Assembly: GCF_005930355.1 (NCBI RefSeq)
Contig: NZ_VDBO01000001.1
Location: 343,239 to 407,238, forward strand
Direction: 5' to 3'
DNA: 64,000 bases
Origin: Paenibacillus sinopodophylli
Lineage (GTDB): Bacteria; Bacillota; Bacilli; Paenibacillales; Paenibacillaceae
Of this stretch, positions 8,036 to 16,140 are shown in pieces; the first letter of the stretch is position 1; every line of letters starts with the position of its first letter. Below the pieces are notes generated by a model. It saw only the letters and a list, made by a program, of their open reading frames with translations, was not told where the DNA came from and made no database searches. A program made the translations under genes and the position numbers.

Positions 8036-8074
8036 AAAAAGCTGCCAAAACAGCCGAAGGGCTGTTCTGGCAGC
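8036..8074 (-). terminator. intrinsic terminator of the proBAC-mtnWXB operon
   Basis: Read on the minus strand: a 15-bp stem GCTGCC.GAACAGCC with one mismatch, a 4-nt loop, then TTTTT. It lies 15 bp after the mtnB stop. Confidence 0.85.
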
Positions 8075-8088
8075 TTTATGTTGACTGA

Positions 8089-8742
8089 CTATCGATTGCC
8101 GCGCTGCAGCAGCTCCAAGCGATACACATATTCGAAAATAAACTCGAATGCTTCAAGATGGCGTTTGGCTTCGAAAGCGTTGGCGCCCCATGCGTAAATA
8201 CCGTGCTTACGCAGCAATACACCTGGAATATGCTTCACAATACGTTCCGTAATTTCTGGCACGATAGAAGGGATGTGTGCGAAATTAGATACGATTGGAA
8301 TGTCGATATGAGCTTCTTCATCCCAAATATTAAATCCTTTAATAAGCTCCACACCATCTACAGGTACCGACTTGCGATCCCAAAAATACTCGGAAATAAC
8401 GCTGTTGAAGACAGAATGAATGTGGAAGATTGCTCCAGCGCCTGTCAGCTTGTATATCTCGCAATGAATTAGCGTCTCAGCCGACGGTTTCAACCGCGTT
8501 GACTCACAAGGCTTTCCGTCTTGGTCAACGAACAAATAATCCTCAGGTGTATGTACGGTTTTGTCTTTGCCGCTCGCGGTTACTGCAAATTGGAAATCAT
8601 CAGGCTGGAAATCGCCAACGCGGATCGACAAGTTGCCGCTTGTGCCTGGAAACCAGCCACGCGTTGCGAACAGCTCTTTAACTTCGCGGAGCTCGGATAA
8701 AGCCCGCTGCTTATCTTCTAATGCGATTTGTTGAAAGCTCAT
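8089..8742 (-). CDS. mtnB: methylthioribulose-1-phosphate dehydratase
   Basis: Zinc-dependent dehydration of 5-methylthioribulose-1-phosphate to 2,3-diketo-5-methylthiopentyl-1-phosphate in methionine salvage; cytoplasmic. It is a class II aldolase/adducin fold of 217 residues, the usual MtnB length. FPGTSGNLS near 32-40 is the phosphate-binding loop, and HIHSV near 108 supplies the paired metal histidines. A further histidine is in LLRKHGIYAWG near 186. The start is 2 nt after the mtnX stop. It is the last gene before the terminator; mtnD, which follows mtnB in Bacillus subtilis, is not here. Confidence 0.93.
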   Translation of the reverse strand: MSFQQIALEDKQRALSELREVKELFATRGWFPGTSGNLSIRVGDFQPDDFQFAVTASGKDKTVHTPEDYLFVDQDGKPCESTRLKPSAETLIHCEIYKLTGAGAIFHIHSVFNSVISEYFWDRKSVPVDGVELIKGFNIWDEEAHIDIPIVSNFAHIPSIVPEITERIVKHIPGVLLRKHGIYAWGANAFEAKRHLEAFEFIFEYVYRLELLQRGNR

Positions 8743-8744
8743 GA

Positions 8745-9422
8745 TTAGTCCGTCCCTTCGCCATTCATCGATTTAATAATGTCATGGAATGTTTCGTATT
8801 CGGTATGTGCGAGCCCTAGCTCCTTGCACTTCGTCGTAAGATGTGAGCGTGAATACACGATATCCGCAAGCTTTGCACCTTCGAAATCAGTCACGCTGTC
8901 CCCGATAATGATTCGTTCATATTGCTCAGACGGAAATTTGCGCATAATCGTAGTCTTGCACATGCCGCAATCGTTGCTGCAGTTCCCATCACATGGATTC
9001 GGCCACAATATTTCAATGCGCTCTCCGCTGAAATCGCTGCCGTTGCAATAAATATGGTCTTTTGGAATATGAAAGGCTTCAAGGATTGGGTATACAAAAA
9101 AGTCGATACCGCCGCTTGTCACGTAAAATTCGATGTCCTGCTCCTTGCAATATGTGAGAAATTCAGAGAAACCATCACGGATACGCGCATTCGAGATGCT
9201 AAAGGCGATAACCTCTTCTTGCATAGAAGCAGGAAGAAGACGGAATAGCTGGCCGACGCCATCCTTTATGGTTATCTCTTGTGCAATGGTTTGTTCCGCA
9301 ATTTTTTCCCAGCCTTCAGGATTGAAATGTTTGATGATCGCAATAATATTATCATTCACAGTAATGGTGCCATCGAAATCACAAAATACGATGCGTTTCT
9401 TAGTTGAATGGTTATGAGTCAT
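8745..9422 (-). CDS. mtnX: 2-hydroxy-3-keto-5-methylthiopentenyl-1-phosphate phosphatase
   Basis: HAD-family phosphatase that converts the MtnW product into the acireductone of methionine salvage. 225 residues. HAD motif I is FCDFDGTIT (residues 12-20, nucleophile and acid/base Asp), motif II is YVTSGG near 99, and motif III/IV is IIIGDSVTDFEGAKLAD near 171-187. A cysteine cluster CDGNCSNDCGMC near 143-154 is typical of MtnX and may bind metal. It overlaps mtnW by one base (TAATG), implying coupled translation and matched amounts of enolase and phosphatase. Confidence 0.93.
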   Translation of the reverse strand: MTHNHSTKKRIVFCDFDGTITVNDNIIAIIKHFNPEGWEKIAEQTIAQEITIKDGVGQLFRLLPASMQEEVIAFSISNARIRDGFSEFLTYCKEQDIEFYVTSGGIDFFVYPILEAFHIPKDHIYCNGSDFSGERIEILWPNPCDGNCSNDCGMCKTTIMRKFPSEQYERIIIGDSVTDFEGAKLADIVYSRSHLTTKCKELGLAHTEYETFHDIIKSMNGEGTD

Positions 9423-10651
9423 TATTCTCTAATCCCCCACGCTTGAATGGCAGCTTGAAGAGCCTCATTGCCTGTTTCTGATGCTGCATCTCTAAGGGAG
9501 ATACCATTTAAGGTCGCAGTAATCGCTTGACGGAATGCTTGACCTCCTGCAGCAGTGCCCATGGAGTGGCCATGGATGCCTCCACCAGCGTTAACGACAA
9601 CGTCGGTTCCAAAATCCTTCAATATGAGCGGCACAAGTCCCGGATGGATGCCAGCCGAAGGTACTGGGAAGCTAGTCCGTAAGCCATGCAGCGGTGCAAG
9701 CAAGGCGTCTCTCACTGCGAGGTTCTCTTCCTTAGGCATTACAACTGAGCCATAAGGTGAAGGGAAGAGAACCAGATCAGCTCCTGCGAGACGCATTAGC
9801 TTGCCCAGAAGAAGGGAAGCGCTAATCCCATAATGCGGCGATGGGTACATCGCGCCTGCCATTGCTGGATGTGCAGCAATCGGCACGTTGATTGTCTTAT
9901 CGCTGCTGAGCTCATGAAGAACATCATAGCCATAGGCTAGGACGTTGAACAATAGTGCGTTGGCGCCTGCTTGGATTGCTTTGCGCGCATTGGCAGCAAG
10001 CTGCGAGGTCGGTCCAGTCAAATTGACAGCATAGAGCAGCTTCTGACCTGTTTCCGCTTCTGCGCGGCGTGCAGCATCCATACAAGCTTCGACGCGCTTC
10101 TCAAGCGGAGTGAGCGGATTCTCGAACAGAATCTCGTCATCCTTGATCAAGTCGACTCCGCCAAGTGCTTGCTTGTAGAATTGATCTTGAAGGTTTGCTA
10201 GGTCATGACCCACAACGGACTTGAAGATGCTCATAAGCAGCGGACGATCATGTACGCCTAGCAGCTCTCGAACACCTTGCAGTCCGAATTTTGGACCAGG
10301 AAAAGCAGAAGCAAAGTCTTCAGAAACGTCGAGATCAAGCAGCTTAATCTTGCCGTCCATGGAGAGCTTACCGAAGACTGTAACGAGTAGGGCGGGCAAG
10401 TCGCGGCTGAAATTGATATCTGGGTAAGCAATACGAATATCTGCGAAACGCTCGCCGGGTAGTACGTCAGCAGGCTCATGGACCTTTACATCCAGCACGA
10501 CTCCGAGATGCTTCTCCATACTTGCTTTTTGAGCTTCCGGGAGTTCAGTCCAACTGCCAACGGTCAAGCCAACAGCGATGGAAAGTGCTTTTTTATGGAA
10601 ATCTGCTTTGTCATCATATGAGCGATAGGTTGCTACACATAAACCTTTCAT
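9422..10651 (-). CDS. mtnW: RuBisCO-like 2,3-diketo-5-methylthiopentyl-1-phosphate enolase
   Basis: RuBisCO-like protein (form IV) that enolises 2,3-diketo-5-methylthiopentyl-1-phosphate; it does not fix CO2. 409 residues, the family length. GGVDLIKDDE near residues 164-173 holds the lysine that is carbamylated and the metal-binding Asp/Glu. VNAGGGIHGHSMGTAAGGQAF near 353-373 is the phosphate-binding loop. The ATG lies inside the end of proC (4-nt ATGA overlap), so there is no space for its own promoter or for the SAM riboswitch that precedes mtnW in Bacillus. Confidence 0.94.
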   Translation of the reverse strand: MKGLCVATYRSYDDKADFHKKALSIAVGLTVGSWTELPEAQKASMEKHLGVVLDVKVHEPADVLPGERFADIRIAYPDINFSRDLPALLVTVFGKLSMDGKIKLLDLDVSEDFASAFPGPKFGLQGVRELLGVHDRPLLMSIFKSVVGHDLANLQDQFYKQALGGVDLIKDDEILFENPLTPLEKRVEACMDAARRAEAETGQKLLYAVNLTGPTSQLAANARKAIQAGANALLFNVLAYGYDVLHELSSDKTINVPIAAHPAMAGAMYPSPHYGISASLLLGKLMRLAGADLVLFPSPYGSVVMPKEENLAVRDALLAPLHGLRTSFPVPSAGIHPGLVPLILKDFGTDVVVNAGGGIHGHSMGTAAGGQAFRQAITATLNGISLRDAASETGNEALQAAIQAWGIRE

Positions 10652-11517
10652 TCTGAAATGCTCCTCTCGATAGCAGCGCCCAGCTCGCCTGCACGTTCAG
10701 CGGAGCGGTGGACACCTTTTTGAATGGTTCCTGCAAAATCATTCTCGGCCATAAGCTCAAGTGCTGCCTGAGTTGTTCCATTAGGTGAGGTCACCTTGCG
10801 GCGCAGCTCGGCTGGCTCTTCGCCTGTGTGGCGAACCATTTCTGCAGCTCCCAGAACGGTTTGGACGACGAGCTCTTTCGCGGCTTCCTCAGAGAAGCCA
10901 AGACTAATGGCAGATTCGATCATGGATTCCATAAAATAATAGACGTAGGCAGGGCCGCTGCCTGAGACACCTGTAACCGCTTGTTGGAGCGATTCATCCA
11001 CAACCGTACTAATTCCGACTGAGTTGAATATAGCTTCGGTAAGCAGCTGTTGCTGCTTCGATACTTTATCGGAATAGCTTATACCGGTTGCGCCAAGTCC
11101 GATCGTGCTGGAGGTATTCGGCATTGCTCGAACGACTGCGACTTGATCGCCTAGAAGCTTTTCAATCGCTTGAATAGATAAGCCGGCTATGACAGATATA
11201 ACTAATTGGTTTGGAGATATCAAATGCTTAATAGAAGCAATAGCTTCTGCGGCATCCTTGGGCTTCATGGCTAGAAATAAAATATCAGCTTCACGCAAAT
11301 AGGCTTCGTTTTCTTTGCCTTGCAAAATCGTTTGAATGCCATAACGATCGTTCAGCTCTGTCAAACGATCTGCATTCTGACGGTTCAGCATCGAAACGCG
11401 GCTAGCCTGTACCAGTTCTTTGTTTATGATGCCTCTAACGATAGCTTCTGCCATAGAGCCCGCACCATAGAAACAAAGCTGAAGACTGTCCAAGCTCGTT
11501 TGTGTCAATTGGGTCAT
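10648..11517 (-). CDS. proC: pyrroline-5-carboxylate reductase
   Basis: Final step of proline synthesis, reducing 1-pyrroline-5-carboxylate with NAD(P)H; cytoplasmic. 289 residues. The nucleotide-binding motif is CFYGAGSMAEAIVRGI at residues 15-30. The C-terminal dimerisation/active-site region has GVSGSGPAYVYYFMESM near 180-196 and RRKVTSPNGTTQAAL near 240, the family signature. It lies 41 bp after proA and overlaps mtnW by 4 nt, so it bridges the proline and methionine-salvage halves of one transcript. Confidence 0.94.
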   Translation of the reverse strand: MTQLTQTSLDSLQLCFYGAGSMAEAIVRGIINKELVQASRVSMLNRQNADRLTELNDRYGIQTILQGKENEAYLREADILFLAMKPKDAAEAIASIKHLISPNQLVISVIAGLSIQAIEKLLGDQVAVVRAMPNTSSTIGLGATGISYSDKVSKQQQLLTEAIFNSVGISTVVDESLQQAVTGVSGSGPAYVYYFMESMIESAISLGFSEEAAKELVVQTVLGAAEMVRHTGEEPAELRRKVTSPNGTTQAALELMAENDFAGTIQKGVHRSAERAGELGAAIERSISE

Positions 11518-11558
11518 GATTGCACTCCTTTGATCAATCTATATTAGTGGACGGCGAA

Positions 11559-12809
11559 TTAGCCTCTTACTTGGCCAGTGCCATAAATTTGATATTTGGT
11601 CGATGTTAACGCAGGCAATCCCATTGGTCCGCGAGCATGAAGCTTTTGGGTACTAATGCCAATTTCCGCGCCAAATCCGAACTCATAGCCGTCTGTGAAG
11701 CGAGTAGAGGCGTTATGATAGACGGCAGCAGCATCGACTTCCTGTATGAAGCGTTCTGCATGTTCATGGTTTTCTGTCACAATACATTCCGAATGCTTCG
11801 TGCTGAAGCGGCGGATATGGTCAAGAGCGACATCTAAATCAGGAACGATACGAAGATTGAGAATATAATCGTTATATTCTGTACTAAAATCCTCATCTGA
11901 TGCTATTTTCATACCTGGGACTAGCGCAGCCGTACGCTCACAGCCGCGGAGCTCAACCCCTAACTGTTTGAAGCGATCTGCAATTGTGAGCAGATGCTCA
12001 CCTGCGAATGCTTCGTGGAGCAGTAAGGTTTCCATCGAATTACATACAGAAGGGCGCTGCACCTTCGCGTTGATCGCAATTTCAATCGCCATATCATAAT
12101 CTGCGCTTGCATCAACGAAGGTATGACAAATACCAGCACCCGTTTCGATAACCGGCACAGTTGCATTCTCCACGACATTACGGATCAAAGAGGCACCGCC
12201 GCGAGGAATGACAACGTCTAACAGACCATTTAGTTTAAGCATCTCATTCACTGATGCACGGTCTGAGTCTTCAATGAGCTGAATCGCATCAGCAGGCATA
12301 TCTGTTTTGCCAAGGGCATTTTTGAGAACCTCGACGATTTTGCGGTTGGATTCTATGGCAGCCGAACCGCCGCGTAGAACGACGCTATTGCCTGTTTTCA
12401 AGCACAAGCCTGCAGCATCAACCGTTACATTCGGTCTAGCCTCATAGATCATACCAATAACGCCAATAGGTACTCGGATTTTGTTAACCTTTAAGCCGTT
12501 AGGGCGGTCGAAATGCTCCAGAAGCTCACCAACTGGATCAGGCAGCTCGACGATTTGCTTCAGACCTTCGGCGATGGCGGTTACGCGATCATGATTAAGC
12601 GCCAATCGGTCTAGCAGTGATTCACTAGTGCCTTGCTCACGCCCGCGCTGTAGATCAAGCTCGTTCGCAGCGATAACGGCTTCTTGTTCAGAGAGAAGGG
12701 CATCTGCCATAGCTAGGAGTGCACTATTTTTTTGATCTGTTGTCAATCGATTCATAATGGCTGATGCATCTTGTGCTAATGTTGCTTTTGTCCTGACTTC
12801 ACTTGTCAT
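11559..12809 (-). CDS. proA: glutamate-5-semialdehyde dehydrogenase (gamma-glutamyl phosphate reductase)
   Basis: Reduces gamma-glutamyl phosphate to glutamate semialdehyde with NADPH in proline synthesis. 416 residues from the ATG at 12809, preceded by AAGGGGG; an upstream start would extend into proB. The aldehyde dehydrogenase fold has the catalytic Cys in QRPSVCNSMETLL near residue 253, cofactor-side GVIGMIYEARPNVTVDAAGLCLKTGN near 106-131, and the C-terminal signature KLHARGPMGLPALTS. It sits 17 bp after the proB stop. Confidence 0.94.
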   Translation of the reverse strand: MTSEVRTKATLAQDASAIMNRLTTDQKNSALLAMADALLSEQEAVIAANELDLQRGREQGTSESLLDRLALNHDRVTAIAEGLKQIVELPDPVGELLEHFDRPNGLKVNKIRVPIGVIGMIYEARPNVTVDAAGLCLKTGNSVVLRGGSAAIESNRKIVEVLKNALGKTDMPADAIQLIEDSDRASVNEMLKLNGLLDVVIPRGGASLIRNVVENATVPVIETGAGICHTFVDASADYDMAIEIAINAKVQRPSVCNSMETLLLHEAFAGEHLLTIADRFKQLGVELRGCERTAALVPGMKIASDEDFSTEYNDYILNLRIVPDLDVALDHIRRFSTKHSECIVTENHEHAERFIQEVDAAAVYHNASTRFTDGYEFGFGAEIGISTQKLHARGPMGLPALTSTKYQIYGTGQVRG

Positions 12810-12826
12810 AATAGTAAGCCCCCTTA

Positions 12827-13933
12827 TTATTTTAATGAAATCCACTCATCGCGATGAATAAATTCGATGCGTGAAACATCGATTCTGCGTTTCACTTCTT
12901 CAGTAGTAAGACCTGCGACAGCTTGGATCTGCCAAGCCGCGTAGTTGACGACCCCGCGGCCGATAATCTCGCCTTGCGGATTCGAAACTTCGATAACATC
13001 GCCAGGCAGGAACTCGCCTTGAACTTCCTTGACACCAGCAGGAAGCAAGCTTTTTCCGCCTTCTAGCAAAGCATGGGCTGCACCATCATCTATCGTCGCT
13101 CGGCCAAGGGGTATGGAATGAAAACCAAGCCACTGCTTCTTCATTGGAAGACTGTTAAGCTTCGTATCGAAATAAGTACCGCGGCCAACGCCATCCACTG
13201 CCAAGGATAAATCACCTTCCTGCTGCACCTTTCCGATGAAAGCATGCACGCCGCCGCGCATCGCGATACGTGCTGCTTCGATTTTGGAACGCATGCCACC
13301 TGTACCAACGGAGGAGCCTGCACCGCCAGCTACCTTCATAATATCCTCGGAAATTTGATCAACCCGTTCGATCTTGACAGCTTGTGGGTTTTTCCGAGGA
13401 TCCTCCGTATACAAGCCATCCATATCAGTTATGATTACGAGCTTAGCTGCTTTAGTCATAGCTGCAACAAGCGCGGATAAGCTGTCATTGTCTCCAAATT
13501 TAGGGACAAGCTCATCCGTCGCGACTGTATCATTCTCATTAATGATCGGAATGATGCCGAGACGAAGCAGCTCTTCGATGGTCATCAACGCGTTTTGGAT
13601 ACGGCGTCTGTTGGAGAAGTCAGCACGGGTAAGCAAGATTTGAGCGGCGACGATACCATAGCCATTGAAGGCTTCCTGGTAAGCCTGCATTAGCAGCGCT
13701 TGCCCAACGGCTGCTGCCGCTTGCTTCTCGTGTACAATTTTTGGTTTCGTTGCATATCCGATTTGTCGGAAGCCTGCTGCGACTGCTCCCGAGGTGACAA
13801 GCATCACGCTGCTGCCTTTCTTATGCAGAGAGGCAAGCTCCGAAGTGAAGTATTGAATGCGCTCGCGATTCAAGCCGCCTTCCTCAGAAGTAAGGGAGCT
13901 GCTGCCAATTTTTACGACTACACGTTCCGTCAT
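12827..13933 (-). CDS. proB: glutamate 5-kinase
   Basis: First and feedback-controlled step of proline synthesis: ATP-dependent phosphorylation of glutamate. 368 residues from the ATG at 13933. Any earlier start would lie in the T-box terminator. The amino-acid kinase domain occupies about 1-260 (VVVKIGSSSLT, VTSGAVAAGFR, INENDTVA, FGDNDSLSALVA, ITDMDGLYTEDPR, GTGGMRSKIEAA), followed by a PUA domain from about 275 (GRATIDDGAAHALLEGGKSLLPAGV). It is the first gene of the T-box-controlled operon. Confidence 0.95.
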   Translation of the reverse strand: MTERVVVKIGSSSLTSEEGGLNRERIQYFTSELASLHKKGSSVMLVTSGAVAAGFRQIGYATKPKIVHEKQAAAAVGQALLMQAYQEAFNGYGIVAAQILLTRADFSNRRRIQNALMTIEELLRLGIIPIINENDTVATDELVPKFGDNDSLSALVAAMTKAAKLVIITDMDGLYTEDPRKNPQAVKIERVDQISEDIMKVAGGAGSSVGTGGMRSKIEAARIAMRGGVHAFIGKVQQEGDLSLAVDGVGRGTYFDTKLNSLPMKKQWLGFHSIPLGRATIDDGAAHALLEGGKSLLPAGVKEVQGEFLPGDVIEVSNPQGEIIGRGVVNYAAWQIQAVAGLTTEEVKRRIDVSRIEFIHRDEWISLK

Positions 13934-13959
13934 CTTATCCCATCCTATGCTTGTTTCAT

Positions 13960-14213
13960 GACGACAAAAAAGACTTCCGTCCATAAAGGACGAAAGTCTT
14001 AGCTTCCGCGGTACCACCTTTGTTGACAACCCGGCTTATACAAGGGGTTATCCAGCTTAAGCCTATAACAGAAGGCGCTGTCCGGTTCATAGCCGGCCGC
14101 TCGGAGGTAGGTTCAGCAAGCGGCCTTCGGTAAATTCTCGCAGCCCATGGAATTTACTCTCTGATCGCGACCCTTCTTGCTTACTTGTCCCGTCATCACG
14201 TTCATGTTCAATT
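13960..14213 (-). ncRNA. T-box leader riboswitch, predicted proline-tRNA specific
   Basis: On the minus strand the invariant T-box AAAGGTGGTACCGCG lies at 14021-14007. It is followed by a terminator stem (13999-13972, GACTTTCGTCCT/GGACGGAAGTC) and a T6 run at 13971-13966, 33 bp before the proB ATG. The stem I region spans about 14213-14080 (AGAGTAAATTC..GAATTTACC apical arm). Close to its 3' end, GAA-CCT-AC presents CCT, a proline codon, at 14111-14109 as the specifier. Uncharged tRNA-Pro should pair with the T-box and prevent termination. B. subtilis proBA and proI are known T-box genes, which fits. Confidence 0.92.
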
Positions 14214-14219
14214 CCTACA

Positions 14220-14248
14220 AGCATAACATGATCATCTGCTGCTGTAAA
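14220..14248 (-). promoter_or_regulatory. predicted sigma-A promoter of the T-box/proBAC-mtnWXB transcript
   Basis: Minus strand: -35 TTTACA (14248-14243), a 17-nt spacer and -10 TATGCT (14225-14220), placing the start near 14213. It lies just after the mtnE stop and starts the T-box RNA at the expected length of about 250 nt. Confidence 0.6.
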
Positions 14249-14271
14249 GCAAGGCAATAGCGGGGTTCCGC

Positions 14272-15462
14272 TTAGAACAAATTGAGCTTGCCAATCCGTT
14301 CAACAGCTTCCTGAAGCCTCGCTTCGGAGGTAAGCAATCCGAGCCGAACAAAGCCTTCTCCATGAGTGCCAAAGCCTACCCCTGGAGCCACAACGACATC
14401 TGCTTCTTGAAGCAGGAGGTCAGCGAATGATTCAGATGTATACCCCGCAGGTACGGGAAGCCAACAGAAGAATGATCCTCCCGGACGTACAGCCTTCCAA
14501 CCGATGCGATCGAGTGCGGTAAACAAAGCTTCACGACGGCTCTCGTACATGGCGCGGAGATCTGCAACGCAATCCTGAGGCCCAGTAAGAGCAAGTGCAG
14601 CTGCTTCTTGAATGCCTCCGAAAAGACTGCAATAATAATGGTCCTGAATCAAATTGATCAGCCTGATAATTTGTGCATTCCCGATTGCAAAGCCTACACG
14701 CCAGCCTGCCATGTTATAGGTTTTGGACAGCGTATAAAACTCAATTCCAACCTCTTTGGCACCAGGCGTCTGCAAAAAGCTAATTGGCTTATGTCCATCG
14801 AAGCCGATTGCGCCATAAGCAAAATCGCTTGCAACGACGATGCCATGCTTCTCTGCATATTTCACTGTTTCTTCATAGAATTCAGCACTTGCGACAGCAC
14901 CTGTCGGATTGTTCGGGTAATTCATAAACATGAGCTTTGCACGCTCAGCAAGCTCAGGACTGATTGCCTCATAATTGGGCAAATAGTTATTCTGCTCGGT
15001 TAATGGCATGAATGCCATCTCAGCTCCAGCAAGCGCGACACCTGACCAATAATCAGGATAGCCTGGGTCAGGGACAAGGCACACATCACCAGGGTTTAGC
15101 AGGCATTGACTGATTTCGACTAAACCGGTTTTTCCGCCGAAAAGGATAGCAACCTCAGTCGTCGGATCGACATCGACGTTGTAATCCTCCTTGTAACGCT
15201 TCGCAACAGCTTCCTTCAGAAAAGGATAGCCGCTGAAAGGAGGATACTTGTGGTATAACGGATTAGCCGCTGCTTCTTGAAGCTTGGCTACAATATGGGG
15301 AGGGGTCGGCTGGTCCGGATTGCCTTGTCCCAAATTGATTACATCGCGTCCTTTGGCCGTTTGAGCGTTAGCTTTGGCGACCAGCTTGGCAAAAAATTGC
15401 GTCGGAAGACCGTTCATCCGATCTGCAGGTTGAATAAGGTGTTGACCAATTTGTGTTTCCAT
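14272..15462 (-). CDS. mtnE: PLP-dependent aminotransferase of methionine salvage (MtnE type)
   Basis: Fold-type I aminotransferase expected to convert 4-methylthio-2-oxobutyrate to methionine, the last salvage step. 396 residues from the ATG at 15462, 9 nt from GGAG; a GTG 15 nt upstream is an alternative. Motifs: VINLGQGNPDQPTPPHIV near 38-55, PDPGYPDYWSGV near 129, NYPNNPTGAV near 176, and the PLP lysine in TLSKTYNMAGWRVGF near 240. The sequence resembles Bacillus YkrV/MtnE more than general aspartate or LL-DAP aminotransferases. It precedes the T-box on the same strand without a clear terminator, so read-through is possible. mtnU lies 680 bp upstream in the opposite orientation. Confidence 0.85.
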   Translation of the reverse strand: METQIGQHLIQPADRMNGLPTQFFAKLVAKANAQTAKGRDVINLGQGNPDQPTPPHIVAKLQEAAANPLYHKYPPFSGYPFLKEAVAKRYKEDYNVDVDPTTEVAILFGGKTGLVEISQCLLNPGDVCLVPDPGYPDYWSGVALAGAEMAFMPLTEQNNYLPNYEAISPELAERAKLMFMNYPNNPTGAVASAEFYEETVKYAEKHGIVVASDFAYGAIGFDGHKPISFLQTPGAKEVGIEFYTLSKTYNMAGWRVGFAIGNAQIIRLINLIQDHYYCSLFGGIQEAAALALTGPQDCVADLRAMYESRREALFTALDRIGWKAVRPGGSFFCWLPVPAGYTSESFADLLLQEADVVVAPGVGFGTHGEGFVRLGLLTSEARLQEAVERIGKLNLF

Positions 15463-15550
15463 TCCCTCACGCTCCACATCACAATATCGCTATCTATATT
15501 AGACAATAGCTTAAATGTAGCATGAATGAAGGGCGTTGAGAAGCGGATTC

Positions 15551-16024
15551 CTATGAAGCAGGAATGCCAACCTTTTGAATAAACGGCTTAATGTCTGCTT
15601 TGAACAGGAACAAGTACGGTCTGCGTTTCTCATCAAATACGAGCAGAATCGGTGGTTTGTCCTTGCAATAGAAGAGAAACAAATCGTCAGACGTAACAAC
15701 TACATCATTCGATTTAATCGTGACAGGTTTCGCTAAAGGAATACGGTAAACATAGCTGCAGCTCTCATCATTGGTAACCTGTGGTGCGAGCCCGCTGATT
15801 GAATTGACCCAGGAGGAGGCAAAGCTTTGGTACTGCGCATCGTTCGGAACCGTTTTGACAACTTTGCCGGCGGTTACGTCGAACACTTGCACGGGCTTTA
15901 AGCCCGTTTCGGTACTAGTTGCACGGTGAGCGCCGTGTTCGGAGTGAGCGGAAGCAAGCTGTGCAAACAGGAAGAGCGAGCAGCATGCGAGCAGCATGGC
16001 GGCTATTCGTTTTGATAACATCAT
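15551..16024 (-). CDS. secreted protein of unknown function
   Basis: 157 residues from the ATG at 16024, which has AAGGAG 7 nt upstream; longer frames lack a ribosome site. Residues 1-24 are a signal peptide (KR, then AAMLLACCSLFLFAQ, cleavage after LASA). The mature protein begins HSEHGAH, a short His-rich start that might bind metal. It ends with two beta-rich segments (VVTSDDLFLFYCKDKPPILLV; PYLFLFKADIKPFI). I do not recognise the family. It is between mtnE and mtnU but has its own ribosome site and no visible link to salvage. Confidence 0.75.
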   Translation of the reverse strand: MMLSKRIAAMLLACCSLFLFAQLASAHSEHGAHRATSTETGLKPVQVFDVTAGKVVKTVPNDAQYQSFASSWVNSISGLAPQVTNDESCSYVYRIPLAKPVTIKSNDVVVTSDDLFLFYCKDKPPILLVFDEKRRPYLFLFKADIKPFIQKVGIPAS

Positions 16025-16140
16025 AAACATTCTCCTTTTTGAAACAAAGTAGTCATTCCTTGTTGTTACGTTTCCCATCTTGACACAAATCCATGACAAG
16101 GTATCATTAGGGAAAATACAACCATGGGAGGCAACTAACG

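Noticed and set aside
10640..10700. SAM (S-box) riboswitch before mtnW
   Set aside because: mtnW starts inside the end of proC, leaving no leader.
12810..12845. Longer N-terminus for proA
   Set aside because: The extension overlaps proB and lies upstream of the AAGGGGG that serves the ATG at 12809.
13934..14029. Longer N-terminus for proB
   Set aside because: These codons are the T-box terminator and antiterminator.
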